Origin: Limivivens faecihominis
GTDB lineage: Bacteria; Bacillota; Clostridia; Lachnospirales; Lachnospiraceae
Direction of reading: 5' to 3'
DNA: 64,000 bases
Assembly (NCBI RefSeq): GCF_020686945.1
Contig: NZ_JAJEPR010000003.1
Span: forward strand, 145,557-209,556
Below, in pieces: positions 47,980-56,455 of this stretch. The notes below the pieces were generated by a model, which had not been told where the DNA came from, did no database searches, and saw nothing but the letters and a program-made list of their open reading frames with translations. Both the position numbers and the translations under genes were made by a program. Within the stretch, counting starts at the first letter, position 1, and each line of letters starts with the position of its first letter.

Positions 47980-50225
47980 CCCTTCAGATGGTAAACAACG
48001 GCTCCCCAGGGTGGAAGAACCAGTTTTTCCGGGCATTTTTCCGGAATCTCCGTCTCACAGTTGGTCAGGAAACGCTCTGTGACAACGAACTCCTCCGGGC
48101 AGTCAAACGTCTCTTCCTCACCGGAAAAGCTGCAGACCACCAGAAGTTTTTCTTTGCCAAGTGTCCGGGTGTAGGCATAAATCGTCTCTGACTCCGGCAG
48201 AAGAAGGTCGTAGGTTCCGTAGACCATGATCGGATTCTCTTTTCTCAGGCGGATCAGCTTCTGATAGTAATGGAAAACGGAAGCCGGATCGGCGAGCTCC
48301 TCCTTCGCATTGATCTCTTTATAATTGGGATTTACCATGATCCAGGGCGTTCCTGTGGTAAAGCCTCCATTTTCGGAATCATCCCACTGGAAGGGCGTTC
48401 TCGCGTTGTCGCGGCTCTTTTTCCGGAGGAAACGAAGCATCTCTTCCTCAGTGAAAACCTTCTGGTCCTTCACGAGATCCCGGTAAGCGTTGATGCTGTC
48501 CAGATCCCGGAAGTCAGAAACGGACTGGAAGGGCGCATTGGTCATGCCAAGCTCTTCTCCCTGATAAACGTAGGGTGTTCCCTGCATCATATGAAGACAG
48601 GTGGCCAGCATTTTCGCGGAGCGAACGCGATATCTGCCGTCGTCTGCGTAGCGGCTGACGGAACGGGGCTGAGCGTGATTTTCCCAGAAAAGGCTGTTCC
48701 AGGCGATGCCCTCCAGTCCTTTTTCCCAGCGGGTCAGAACTTCCTTCATTTTTCGAAGATCCATCTTTTTGTCGGTCCACTTGTTCTCGCCGTCGGAGTC
48801 CACATCCATGTGCTCAAACTGGAAGACCATATTGACCTCTCTTCCATCGCGGGAAGCATATTTTTTTGCCTCCTCCAGGGTTACTGCACAGCACTCGCCC
48901 ACAGTGATCGTGTCTGCCCGGTTCAGAACCTTCCGGCGCATCTCCTGGATATACTCATGAACGCGGGGACCGTTGGCACAGGCATTGTAGACGGCATAGC
49001 CGTTGAGTACCGGCCCCAGATCCGGCAGACCAGGCTCCTTGGAAAGCAGGCTCAGAACATCCATCCGGAAGCCATCCACGCCCTTGTCCAGCCACCAGTT
49101 CATCATCCGGAAAACTTCCTCCCGGACCTTCGGGTTCTCCCAGTTCAGATCCGGCTGTTTTTTAGAGAAGAGATGGAGGTAATACATCTGAGTCCTTTCG
49201 TCAAACTCCCAAGCACTTCCGGTAAAGCAGGAGCCCCAGTTATTGGGAAACTTGCCGTCTTTTCCTTCCCGCCAGATGTAGTAATCACGGTAAGGATTGT
49301 CAACGGATTTCCGGCTCTCAACAAACCAGGGATGCTCGTCGGAAGTATGGTTTACCACCAGATCCATAACGAGGCGGAGGCCGTGGGCATGGGCAGAGGC
49401 CAGCATCTCATCAAAATCCTCCATCGTGCCAAATCCCTTCATGATGGCCTGATAATTGCTGATATCGTAGCCATTGTCATCGTTCGGCGACTCGTAAATC
49501 GGAGAAAGCCAGATCACGTCCACACCGAGCTCCTGAAGATAATCCATTTTTTCAATGATGCCCCGGAGATCGCCAATGCCGTCTCCGTTGCTGTCCTTAA
49601 AGCTTCTGGGATAGATCTGATAAACCACGGCTTCCTTCCACCAGAGGCGCTCCGGCTTCATCAGCGTGACGGTACCGTCCTGATAGCGCTCCCCAAAGGT
49701 AAATTGATAGATCGCATCGAGCTTTTCATAGAGGCCGGGCTCGATATCGCCCGTGATCTCTTTTTCGGAAAGGTAGAGAAGCTTCAGGTTCACACCGTAC
49801 TGACAGGTGTACATCGTCGTATCTTTGACACCGTTCTTATGATAAAAATCCATCCTTCTGGTCCGGATCTCCCGCTCTTCCTCATTGGCCGCGGAAGCGA
49901 TATCCTCCACCTCCAGAATCCAGAACTCGGGATTTAACTTATGTAAAAGCTCCCGGATAAAGGTGCTTCCGATGCCCTGATCTCTTCCTCCCCTGCACAC
50001 GGCAAAGAAATCCAGCAGGTAGACGGGATCGTCTTTTTCATGGATCAGGAAGGCGTAAGCGGTGAGTTTTTCCCCTTCAAAATTTCCAAAAGCGCAGTAA
50101 CGGCCTTCCGCTTTCAGTCTCAGGATCAGGTCGATGGGCTTTAATTCCTCCGCCGGAAAATCTCCGGTCATTTCTTCCCGGTAGATCTTCTCGATCTCTC
50201 TGGCTTCTAATTCTCGGATCATCAT
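47976..50225 (-). CDS. GNAT acetyltransferase fused to a GH13 alpha-glucosidase-like domain
   Basis: A 749-residue fusion with no signal peptide, so cytoplasmic. Residues 1 to about 145 are a GNAT domain (VYLLDFFAVCRGGRDQGIGS, acetyl-CoA loop RDQGIG, then FYHKNGV). From about 190 (KPERLWWKEAVVYQIYPRSF) it aligns with oligo-1,6-glucosidases: DGIGDLRGI, DLVVNHTSDEHPWF, nucleophile D389 in GFRMDV and acid/base E444 in TVGEC. The third carboxylate, normally in NHDQPR, is Ala518 (FWENHAQPR, codon 48672-48674). The glycosidase is therefore probably impaired or altered. A regulatory, binding or transglycosylation role is possible. Confidence 0.9.
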   Translation of the reverse strand: MMIRELEAREIEKIYREEMTGDFPAEELKPIDLILRLKAEGRYCAFGNFEGEKLTAYAFLIHEKDDPVYLLDFFAVCRGGRDQGIGSTFIRELLHKLNPEFWILEVEDIASAANEEEREIRTRRMDFYHKNGVKDTTMYTCQYGVNLKLLYLSEKEITGDIEPGLYEKLDAIYQFTFGERYQDGTVTLMKPERLWWKEAVVYQIYPRSFKDSNGDGIGDLRGIIEKMDYLQELGVDVIWLSPIYESPNDDNGYDISNYQAIMKGFGTMEDFDEMLASAHAHGLRLVMDLVVNHTSDEHPWFVESRKSVDNPYRDYYIWREGKDGKFPNNWGSCFTGSAWEFDERTQMYYLHLFSKKQPDLNWENPKVREEVFRMMNWWLDKGVDGFRMDVLSLLSKEPGLPDLGPVLNGYAVYNACANGPRVHEYIQEMRRKVLNRADTITVGECCAVTLEEAKKYASRDGREVNMVFQFEHMDVDSDGENKWTDKKMDLRKMKEVLTRWEKGLEGIAWNSLFWENHAQPRSVSRYADDGRYRVRSAKMLATCLHMMQGTPYVYQGEELGMTNAPFQSVSDFRDLDSINAYRDLVKDQKVFTEEEMLRFLRKKSRDNARTPFQWDDSENGGFTTGTPWIMVNPNYKEINAKEELADPASVFHYYQKLIRLRKENPIMVYGTYDLLLPESETIYAYTRTLGKEKLLVVCSFSGEEETFDCPEEFVVTERFLTNCETEIPEKCPEKLVLPPWGAVVYHLKG

Positions 50226-50237
50226 AATACCTCCCTA

Positions 50238-50270
50238 TAAAAACACCCCGCAGCGCTTTCGCCGCGGGGC
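50238..50270 (-). terminator. Terminator between the foldase gene and the GNAT-GH13 gene
   Basis: On minus, GCCCCGC...GCGGGG stem (50246-50270) with an inner GCG/CGC pair, followed by TGTTTTTAT. It separates the two genes transcriptionally. Confidence 0.75.
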
Positions 50271-50284
50271 ATTTCTCATCTCTT

Positions 50285-51601
50285 TTACTCTGCTGCGGTT
50301 TCGCTCTCAGTCTCAGCGGCTGTTTCTGTCTCTGCTGCTGTCTCGGAAGCTGCCTCTGTCTCGGTCTCTGCCTCAGAAGCCGCTTCGGTCTCAGAAGTGC
50401 TCTCTGCCTCAGAAGAAGCCTCGGTCTCGTCCTCACCCTCTACTTTTACAGTAGTGTTCTCTTTCAGGAAATCGAGAGCCTTGTCCATGATCAGGCTTCT
50501 GCGGATCTCTGCCTCAGTGTAGTTGGCAAGAAGAGTCTCTTTGCTCTCTGCGCCGGTGCTCTCCATATATTTCTCAATGCCTGCCTCGTATTCCTCATCG
50601 CTGATCTCCATATTCTCGGACTCAGCAACGGCTTTCAGAAGGAGCTCCTGGATCATGCTCTGCTTGATGACTGCCGGGCACTGCTCGTCGAACTGTTCCT
50701 CAGTCATCTGGAGCTGATTGCTCAGGAAATCTGCCAGAGTCATATCTGCCTGCTCTGCAATCTGAGTGTAATAATTTTTCATCTGAGCGGTACGATAGTT
50801 TACTACTTCCTCGGGATAGCCGTTGATCGTGGAAGCGCTGTAGATCTGATTCAGAATGCCGTTGATCTTATCGGAATTCTGCTGGGTCTCCTTGTCAGCC
50901 TTCAGCTGCTCCTCCACGCCCTGACGATACTCGTCTACGGTGGTGTAGCTGGAGATCTCGGAAACGATGTCATCGGTCATCTCCGGTGTCTTTTTCACAA
51001 AGTTTACGGTGACTGCGAAAACGGCGTCTTTTCCGGCAACATCGGTATTCCGATAGTTCTCCGGAAAGGTTACGTTTACATTTACCTCTTTGCCGATGGC
51101 AGCTCCGATAAGTCCATCCTCGAAGCCCGGAATGAAGGTGCCGGAACCGATGGTCAGATCCACACCTTTATCGGTGCCGCCGTCAAACTCTACGCCGTCG
51201 ATACTTCCCACATAGTCGATATTTACCACATCACCTTCTGCAACCTCGCCCTCTGTTACCTCAAGAAGCTTGTCGTTGGTGTTGCAGTCATCGTAATACT
51301 GCTGCTGAATGTCATCCTCAGTCACATCCAGAGAAGAAACGGTTACTTCCAGGCCTTTATACTGACCCAGGGTCACATAGTCAAGGGCCTTGTAATCCGG
51401 CTCATCGCCCAGAGCTTCGGTCTCAGCTGTGGTCTCAGCCTCGCTGGAAGCTTCTGTAGCTGCCTCAGTAGTGTCTTCTGCTGCAGCAGTTTCTGTCTCT
51501 GCTACGGTTTCTGTCTCGGTCTCAGAAGCGTAAGCTCCTGTATATCCAGTTGCTGTTACGCACAGGCCCAGTAGAAGGGCCATAATTACTTTCTTTTTCA
51601 T
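50285..51601 (-). CDS. Secreted trigger-factor-like FKBP-type peptidyl-prolyl isomerase
   Basis: A 438-residue exported protein. The signal peptide KKKVIMALLLGLCVTATGYT ends at GAYA-SETE, without a lipobox. A Glu/Thr/Ala-rich linker (residues about 28-65) leads to a trigger-factor-like pair of domains: FKBP (GDVVNIDYVGSIDGVEFDGG, IGSGTFIPGFEDGLIGAAIG) and a helical C-terminal chaperone region (SEISSYTTVDEYRQGVEEQL...). It lacks the ribosome-binding domain. A second Glu/Thr/Ser-rich tail of about 50 residues follows. Likely folds exported proteins. Start 51601 follows AAGGGGAC. Confidence 0.88.
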   Translation of the reverse strand: MKKKVIMALLLGLCVTATGYTGAYASETETETVAETETAAAEDTTEAATEASSEAETTAETEALGDEPDYKALDYVTLGQYKGLEVTVSSLDVTEDDIQQQYYDDCNTNDKLLEVTEGEVAEGDVVNIDYVGSIDGVEFDGGTDKGVDLTIGSGTFIPGFEDGLIGAAIGKEVNVNVTFPENYRNTDVAGKDAVFAVTVNFVKKTPEMTDDIVSEISSYTTVDEYRQGVEEQLKADKETQQNSDKINGILNQIYSASTINGYPEEVVNYRTAQMKNYYTQIAEQADMTLADFLSNQLQMTEEQFDEQCPAVIKQSMIQELLLKAVAESENMEISDEEYEAGIEKYMESTGAESKETLLANYTEAEIRRSLIMDKALDFLKENTTVKVEGEDETEASSEAESTSETEAASEAETETEAASETAAETETAAETESETAAE

Positions 51602-51681
51602 TGGTTTAGTCCCCTTTTTCTTTTTTATGATCCATACCATTCCCGGGTGGGGATGGTTTTGGCATACATACATATTAGTCT

Positions 51682-51736
51682 GATAATACCTACGAAGTGC
51701 TCCGCTGCGAAGCAGCTCCCGCACCCTGGTATTATC
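51682..51736 (-). repeat. Dispersed palindromic repeat, copy 3, with extended arms
   Basis: Outer arms GATAATACC/GGTATTATC (51682-51690, 51728-51736) enclose the family core. On minus this reads GGTGCGGGAGCTGC, loop TTC, then GCAGCGGAGCACTTCGTAGG. The outer arm overlaps the stop codon of the deacetylase gene. Confidence 0.7.
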
Positions 51737-53219
51737 ACATCGGCGGCACCGGCGTCGGTCTGGCGGGATCAAAGACTGCCTTGGCGTCGAAAAGATCCTC
51801 CACCATCTCCGGATTGTAATACATCCGGTAACCGTCCAGATTTCTGCGGCCCTGGCGCATGTACTGGCCGCCGTTGGTCACGTTGCTTCCGAACTGTACC
51901 CAGTACTGGGTAGAGTCCACATTACAGTAAATATCGAAGCCCTGACTCTTCAGGTAGTTGAATTTCTCATTGTCTGTGGTATAACCGGTCCAGTCGCCCA
52001 GGTCCGCGCCGAAAGCGAAAATGATCACATCAGTGCCGCCCACAAGAGGCGATACATAGTTGAGCCATTTTTCCGTATCGGTCTGGATACCCTCCAGGGA
52101 TTTCTGTCCCACATTGATGTGACCCCAGGTGTGACTGGCAAATTCCCAGCCCGTGGCTTTCATGGCGTCCGCCACAGCTTTGGCATCCTCACATTCCTTG
52201 TTGTAGGCTGCCTCGTCAAAATCCGGATGCTGCTCAAACCAGGCCTGCTGGAAGCTGTCCAGATTTTCTCTCGTCTTGTATGCGATATCGGTCCGGTAGC
52301 CCAAAATGCCGTTATATCCGGTCAGGGCAATGATGCCTTTGTGTCCGTGATAGGAAAAATCCGGATGTTCTTTTACAAAGGTATCAATCCAGGGAACCAT
52401 ATCGTAATCGCCGATCAGCACGTTGCCATCAGCATCGGTGTACTGGTTCTTCACCTCTCCGTTCTCGTCGATGAGAAGCTTGTCTGCCAGACCGTAACCG
52501 TCCTGATAGTGATAATAGCTCACATCATCCTGGGAAAGCACGAAGGCTTTCTTTCCTTCCGGAAGCAGGATCGTTCCCCTGGTCACGTTGCCGTTCTCAT
52601 CCACATTGCACATATCGTGGAGACTCACCATCACATAGCCCTTGTCATACATGGACTGCATGATCTGGGTAAATTCGCTCATCGTTGTCATGACCTGATT
52701 GAGGCCGTCTGTCGTGGGATCTCCGGCTCCTTTTCCAAAAGCCCGGTTGGTATCCACGATCATCGAGTGGAAAAATACATGCGTCACCTGGTCGATAGGA
52801 TATTCCACGAGGGAATTTTTCGCCATGGCATAATCGGTGACTGCCTGCTGCATTTCTGTATTTGATTCATAATCCGGTGAAGACTTCAGAAGCTCCATGG
52901 CTCCGTCGTAATCGTACTGGGCGGCTTTAAGTTTGGCCTCCGCCATCACATCCACGGCTTCCGTCTCGGTCTCCGCGGCGCTTTCGGATTCGCTCTCTGC
53001 TGCTGTACTTTCCGTGCCGGGTACTGCCGCCGCTTCCGTGGCTTTGCCCTCCGGCGTGACTTTGTCTTTTTTCCCTCCCACAAGATCTCTGACCACAAAG
53101 ACGCATAAGGCGGCCAGAATCACAAGGAGCAGCGCTACGATCGTTCTCCCGATCAGAACCTGACGTCTCCGCTTCTTCATCCGAAGCCGGGCGCGACGCT
53201 GTCTTTCGTTCTCGTCCAT
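51735..53219 (-). CDS. Membrane-anchored polysaccharide deacetylase (NodB-like)
   Basis: A 494-residue protein. A basic cytoplasmic start (RLRMKKRRRQVLIGR) precedes one membrane helix (TIVALLLVILAALCVFVVRD), then an acidic Glu/Ser/Thr linker (about 55-90), a helical region and a carbohydrate-esterase-4 domain. The catalytic/metal motifs are VLSQDDVSYY (motif 1, DD) and FASHTWGHINV (motif 2, HxxxH), followed by IIFAFGADLGDW. It probably removes acetyl groups from cell-wall polysaccharide outside the membrane. Start 53219 follows GGAGG. It lies upstream of the secreted foldase on the same strand. Confidence 0.88.
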   Translation of the reverse strand: MDENERQRRARLRMKKRRRQVLIGRTIVALLLVILAALCVFVVRDLVGGKKDKVTPEGKATEAAAVPGTESTAAESESESAAETETEAVDVMAEAKLKAAQYDYDGAMELLKSSPDYESNTEMQQAVTDYAMAKNSLVEYPIDQVTHVFFHSMIVDTNRAFGKGAGDPTTDGLNQVMTTMSEFTQIMQSMYDKGYVMVSLHDMCNVDENGNVTRGTILLPEGKKAFVLSQDDVSYYHYQDGYGLADKLLIDENGEVKNQYTDADGNVLIGDYDMVPWIDTFVKEHPDFSYHGHKGIIALTGYNGILGYRTDIAYKTRENLDSFQQAWFEQHPDFDEAAYNKECEDAKAVADAMKATGWEFASHTWGHINVGQKSLEGIQTDTEKWLNYVSPLVGGTDVIIFAFGADLGDWTGYTTDNEKFNYLKSQGFDIYCNVDSTQYWVQFGSNVTNGGQYMRQGRRNLDGYRMYYNPEMVEDLFDAKAVFDPARPTPVPPM

Positions 53220-53333
53220 AGTTCGTTTCCTCCATACTGCGTAAGCTGACACCCATTCATTATATCATAATTTCTCCTAAATAGTAGCCCATTTTCCCCG
53301 ATTCTATGCGTTTTAAGAAAAAATAAAGAATTA

Positions 53334-53362
53334 TTGCACTTTCCCTGAAACAATGGTACAAT
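53334..53362 (+). promoter_or_regulatory. Promoter of the 204-aa gene
   Basis: TTGCAC (53334-53339), a 17-base spacer and TACAAT (53357-53362). Confidence 0.7.
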
Positions 53363-53396
53363 AAGCTAATGTAATATTTTTAACAGGAGGGAAACT

Positions 53397-54011
53397 ATGC
53401 ATACCGTCTTAAATGTATTCCTGATCATTCTGACGATCGTAGTTGTCCTGCTGGCTGTTCTTTACTTTGTAGGAAGAAGACTGCAGAAGAAGCAGGCGGT
53501 ACAGCAGGAACAGATGGAGGCTGCCAAGCAGACGGTTTCCATGCTGGTCATCGACAAGAAGAAGCTAAAGATGAAGGAAGCCGGACTTCCTCAGATGGTG
53601 CTTGACAGTACGCCGAAGATCATGAGAAGAACGAAACTTCCCATTGTCAAAGCAAAGGTCGGCCCCAGGATCATGACCTTCATCGCCGATGCCAAAGTTT
53701 TTGAGATGATCCCCGTGAAAAAGGAGGTCAAAGCCACCATCAGCGGTCTTTACATAACTGATGTAAAAGGCGTGCGCGGTACGGTTTTAGAGACCCCGAA
53801 AGCCAAAGAGGGATTCTTCAAGCGCATGAAAAACAAAGTTACCGGCAAGGACAAGAAAGCAGAAACCGCTTCCGAATCCAAAGCTTCCGCACCGGCAGCA
53901 AAACAGACTGCCAGCAAAGCGCCGGCTCCGCAGAAACAGGCTGCCGCAAAAAATACAGGCAATGCTTCTAACGTAAAGAAATCAGGTTCCAAGAAAAAGA
54001 AGAAAAAGTAA
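53397..54011 (+). CDS. Single-pass membrane protein with a basic, Ala/Lys-rich tail (unknown)
   Basis: Not a recognised family by eye. A 204-residue protein with one N-terminal helix (VLNVFLIILTIVVVLLAVLY). A folded-looking region follows (residues 45-130: VSMLVIDKKKLKMKEAGLPQ, VKAKVGPRIMTFIADAKVFE, VKATISGLYITDVKGVRGTV), then a low-complexity tail of Lys, Ala, Ser and Pro ending GSKKKKKK. The many Lys suggest a cytoplasmic C-terminal side that could bind RNA, DNA or acidic lipid. Its own promoter, AGGAGGG site and terminator support a single-gene unit. Confidence 0.8.
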   Translation: MHTVLNVFLIILTIVVVLLAVLYFVGRRLQKKQAVQQEQMEAAKQTVSMLVIDKKKLKMKEAGLPQMVLDSTPKIMRRTKLPIVKAKVGPRIMTFIADAKVFEMIPVKKEVKATISGLYITDVKGVRGTVLETPKAKEGFFKRMKNKVTGKDKKAETASESKASAPAAKQTASKAPAPQKQAAAKNTGNASNVKKSGSKKKKKK

Positions 54012-54056
54012 AAAAAATCCATCTGCCTTAGTTTTTTCAGCAGATGGATTTTTTTA
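54012..54056. terminator. Bidirectional terminator between convergent genes
   Basis: Stem AAATCCATCTGC/GCAGATGGATTT (54015-54026 with 54040-54051) with A and T runs on both sides. Confidence 0.88.
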
Positions 54057-54485
54057 TGCATTTTTCCGGGAGCGGATCGTGACCGCAATGCGGTTCTCCG
54101 CCGCGTGGGCGCCGTTCATTTCCAGCGCGTAATCGACTTCCAGCCGGATATTTTCCTCCGTCCGAAGAATCAGAAAACGGGAAACCAGCGTTCCCACCTC
54201 CAGGTCGCCGAAGGGCGTGCGGTAAAGGCTCCGGAGCTTTTTTCCCTTCTCAAAACTCATGGAGGATTCCACGGCTCCGTGCCGGATCACCGTAAGTTTT
54301 GTATCGCTGAACTTCAGGAGATTCCTGATTGTCTCCCCGCCGTCCTCCACGATCTCATCGTATTTTACAAAACTCAAACCGTCCCTCTCAAAGAACTGGC
54401 CCGGCAGCATCAGCTCCGTAGTGTCTGACTCCTGGCCCTCTGCGTACTGCAATCCTTTGATCCGGATCATCACATCTTTTGTCAT
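54054..54485 (-). CDS. DUF1934 family protein (YwiB-like beta-barrel)
   Basis: A 143-residue cytoplasmic protein opening MTKDVMIRIKGLQYAEGQES with the conserved SFVKYDEIVEDG and TIRNLLKFSDTKLTVIRHG segments. It then has MSFEKGKKLRSLYRTPFGDL and LEVDYALEMNG, which together match the DUF1934/YwiB lipocalin-like group. Molecular role unknown. It starts right at the murI stop codon, so the two are co-expressed, as often seen in Firmicutes. Confidence 0.88.
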   Translation of the reverse strand: MTKDVMIRIKGLQYAEGQESDTTELMLPGQFFERDGLSFVKYDEIVEDGGETIRNLLKFSDTKLTVIRHGAVESSMSFEKGKKLRSLYRTPFGDLEVGTLVSRFLILRTEENIRLEVDYALEMNGAHAAENRIAVTIRSRKNA

Positions 54486-55313
54486 TTAGTACTCCTCAAT
54501 GGGGATTTCCTGCGTCGTATCAATATCATACGGAAGGATCGAATTGGCAAATTTATTGAATTTGTCCGCCGCGTCGCTGACATAGAAGCGGTGGCTCATC
54601 TCGCTAGGATCGGTCTCCGTGTCCGGATTGGAAAGATTTTCCCGCTCCAGAAGCTTCTTGAGATCCCGAGCAGTCTCATAGGCCGGATTAACCAGATTTA
54701 CCTTGTCTCCCACAATTTTCTGCACTGTAGACCGGAGCAGCGGATAATGGGTACAGCCAAGAATCAGCGTGTCGATATCATACTGAAGCAGCTCCTCCAG
54801 ATAACGCCTTGCGACCTCCATCGTGATGGGATCCTTGAGCCACCCCTCTTCCACCAGCGGAACAAAGAGGGGGCAGGCCTTGCTCACCACCTGCACATCC
54901 GGTTTCTGCCTGCGGATAAAGCTCGTATAAATGCCGGAATGGACCGTCGCCTCCGTACCGATGACGCCGATGCGGTCATTCACCGTGGTCTCACAGGCTA
55001 CCCGGGCTCCGGGCTCCACCACGCCGATGATGGGAATATCCAGTTCTTTCTTGATGGTTTCCAGCGCATAGGCACTGGCTGTATTGCAGGCGACCACGAT
55101 GGCCTTGACCTCCTTGGACTGAAGGAAACGGACGATCTGCCTCGAATAGCGGGTCACCGTCTCCTTGGATTTGCTTCCGTAAGGAACTCTGGCCGTATCG
55201 CCAAAATATACAATCTCCTCGTTGGGAAGATTCCGCATGATCTCGCGGACCACGGTCAGTCCGCCAACGCCGGAATCAAACACACCGATGGGTGCTTCAC
55301 ACCTGTTTTTCAT
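54486..55313 (-). CDS. murI: Glutamate racemase
   Basis: Supplies D-glutamate for peptidoglycan. The 275 residues start IGVFDSGVGGLTVVREI (substrate loop) and include YFGDTARVPYGSKS. The two catalytic cysteines are in VACNTASAYAL (about residue 77) and ILGCTHYPLLR (about 187). Length is normal. It is immediately followed by the DUF1934 gene. It lies in a cell-wall neighbourhood with a polysaccharide deacetylase and a penicillin-binding protein. Confidence 0.97.
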   Translation of the reverse strand: MKNRCEAPIGVFDSGVGGLTVVREIMRNLPNEEIVYFGDTARVPYGSKSKETVTRYSRQIVRFLQSKEVKAIVVACNTASAYALETIKKELDIPIIGVVEPGARVACETTVNDRIGVIGTEATVHSGIYTSFIRRQKPDVQVVSKACPLFVPLVEEGWLKDPITMEVARRYLEELLQYDIDTLILGCTHYPLLRSTVQKIVGDKVNLVNPAYETARDLKKLLERENLSNPDTETDPSEMSHRFYVSDAADKFNKFANSILPYDIDTTQEIPIEEY

Positions 55314-55381
55314 TTTCTTACCTCCTGAAAAGGAATCGTCTCATTGTACACCGGCTCCCCGGAAAATGCAAGCGCCATAGT

Positions 55382-56044
55382 TTACTGCGGAAGCTCTTCA
55401 ATCAGCGGCGTGCCGTCGCTGAGTATCGCGTAAAGGACAGCCTTTTCTTCCTGGTAGACGGTCCTGCCGCTGGTTCCTTCCGTGATCTCCTCTTTGAGGC
55501 CTTTCTCTTCTTCCTCTGGAACCAGAACCTCCAGCGTCACGTCGGCTCCGTACTCGGAAGCGATCGTGGGGAGGCCTTTTTTCCCGAGGATGTACTGAAT
55601 CTTTCCGATGCCGTTATAATCCGCAGCCATTTTCAAGAGGAAACCGCTTCGTTTTTCAATGACCTCCGAGGCTTCCAGCCCCACCTGGACAGATTTGGAA
55701 TAAGCCCGCACAAGACCACCGGTACCGAGAAGGGTGCCGCCGAAATACCGGGTTACAACTACGGCCATGTTGTGGATATCTTCCCCCAGAAGTACATCCA
55801 GCATGGGACGGCCCGCGGTTCCCTGGGGCTCGCCGTCATCGCTGCAGCGCTGGATCTGCTGCCGGTCGCCGATGACAAAGGCGGAGCAGTTGTGGGTAGC
55901 ATCCCAGTATTTTTTCTTCATCTCCGCGATGAAGGCCAGAGCCTCCTCCTCGGATTCCACCGGCCGGGTCGTGGCGATGAAGCGGGATTTTTTCTCGATG
56001 AGCTCCCCTTCCCCGCCTTTATATAAAATTTTCTGCGTTTTCAT
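55382..56044 (-). CDS. yigZ: YigZ/IMPACT family protein
   Basis: A 220-residue cytoplasmic protein. It opens with a KSRFIATTRPVESEEEALAF segment, then the family signature ATHNCSAFVIGDRQQIQRCS, DDGEPQGTAGRPMLDVLLG and VVVTRYFGGTLLGTGGLVRA YS, and a C-terminal DUF1949-like ferredoxin fold. IMPACT homologues in eukaryotes modulate GCN2; the bacterial role is unclear. Transcribed in the same direction as murI, 68 bases upstream of it. Its upstream side holds the hairpin array. Confidence 0.93.
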   Translation of the reverse strand: MKTQKILYKGGEGELIEKKSRFIATTRPVESEEEALAFIAEMKKKYWDATHNCSAFVIGDRQQIQRCSDDGEPQGTAGRPMLDVLLGEDIHNMAVVVTRYFGGTLLGTGGLVRAYSKSVQVGLEASEVIEKRSGFLLKMAADYNGIGKIQYILGKKGLPTIASEYGADVTLEVLVPEEEEKGLKEEITEGTSGRTVYQEEKAVLYAILSDGTPLIEELPQ

Positions 56045-56165
56045 CTATTTCCTCCCATGCATAATCACCTTTTTTCTGGAAACAGTATATCAGACAAGAG
56101 AGTATATTTCAAATAGGGGTTTTGAAAAGGATTTACTTTTGGTATAATGAAGATGCTAGGGTCAA

Positions 56166-56421
56166 AAGTTCAAAAAGCTGTTCGTGCTTGCACGATAAAG
56201 CTTTTGAACTTGGAACCCGCCAAACATGAGGTGCAGAACATCCAGTGGATGTTCGTTTTGCACCGACCGAAGCGGAGCGGAGACAGTAGCGATTTACGCA
56301 GTAAATCAGCGGATTTCGAATGTTTGCAGGTGCTGTGTGCCAGTGGCACACGTTTAGCAGCGACCGAAGCGGAGCGGAGACCTTGCGTAAGCTGCTTTGC
56401 AGCGGAGCAATTCGTAGGCAT
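56166..56421. repeat. Array of hairpins and 20-bp direct repeats upstream of the PBP gene
   Basis: The ~260 bases contain successive stem-loops: AAGTTCAAAAAGCT/AGCTTTTGAACTT around CGTGC/GCACG (56166-56211); GGTGCA...AACATCC/GGATGTT...TGCACC (about 56230-56263); GTGTGCC/GGCACAC (about 56336-56352); and the palindromic repeat at 56383. Two identical 20-bp direct repeats GACCGAAGCGGAGCGGAGAC lie at 56265-56284 and 56362-56381. No credible gene. It could be a tandem palindromic element or a structured non-coding RNA. Confidence 0.65.
56383..56421 (+). repeat. Dispersed palindromic repeat, copy 4
   Basis: On plus, TTGCGTAAGCTGC, loop TTT, then GCAGCGGAGCAATTCGTAGG and CAT. Nearly identical to copies 1 and 3, in the opposite orientation on the chromosome. 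Confidence 0.7.
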
Positions 56422-56455
56422 ATGAAGATAGCAACACATCCAAGGAGTATCATTC

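Noticed and set aside
48270..49937. 555-codon open frame antisense to the GNAT-GH13 gene
   Set aside because: The opposite strand aligns with GH13 along its length. The antisense has no recognisable domain.
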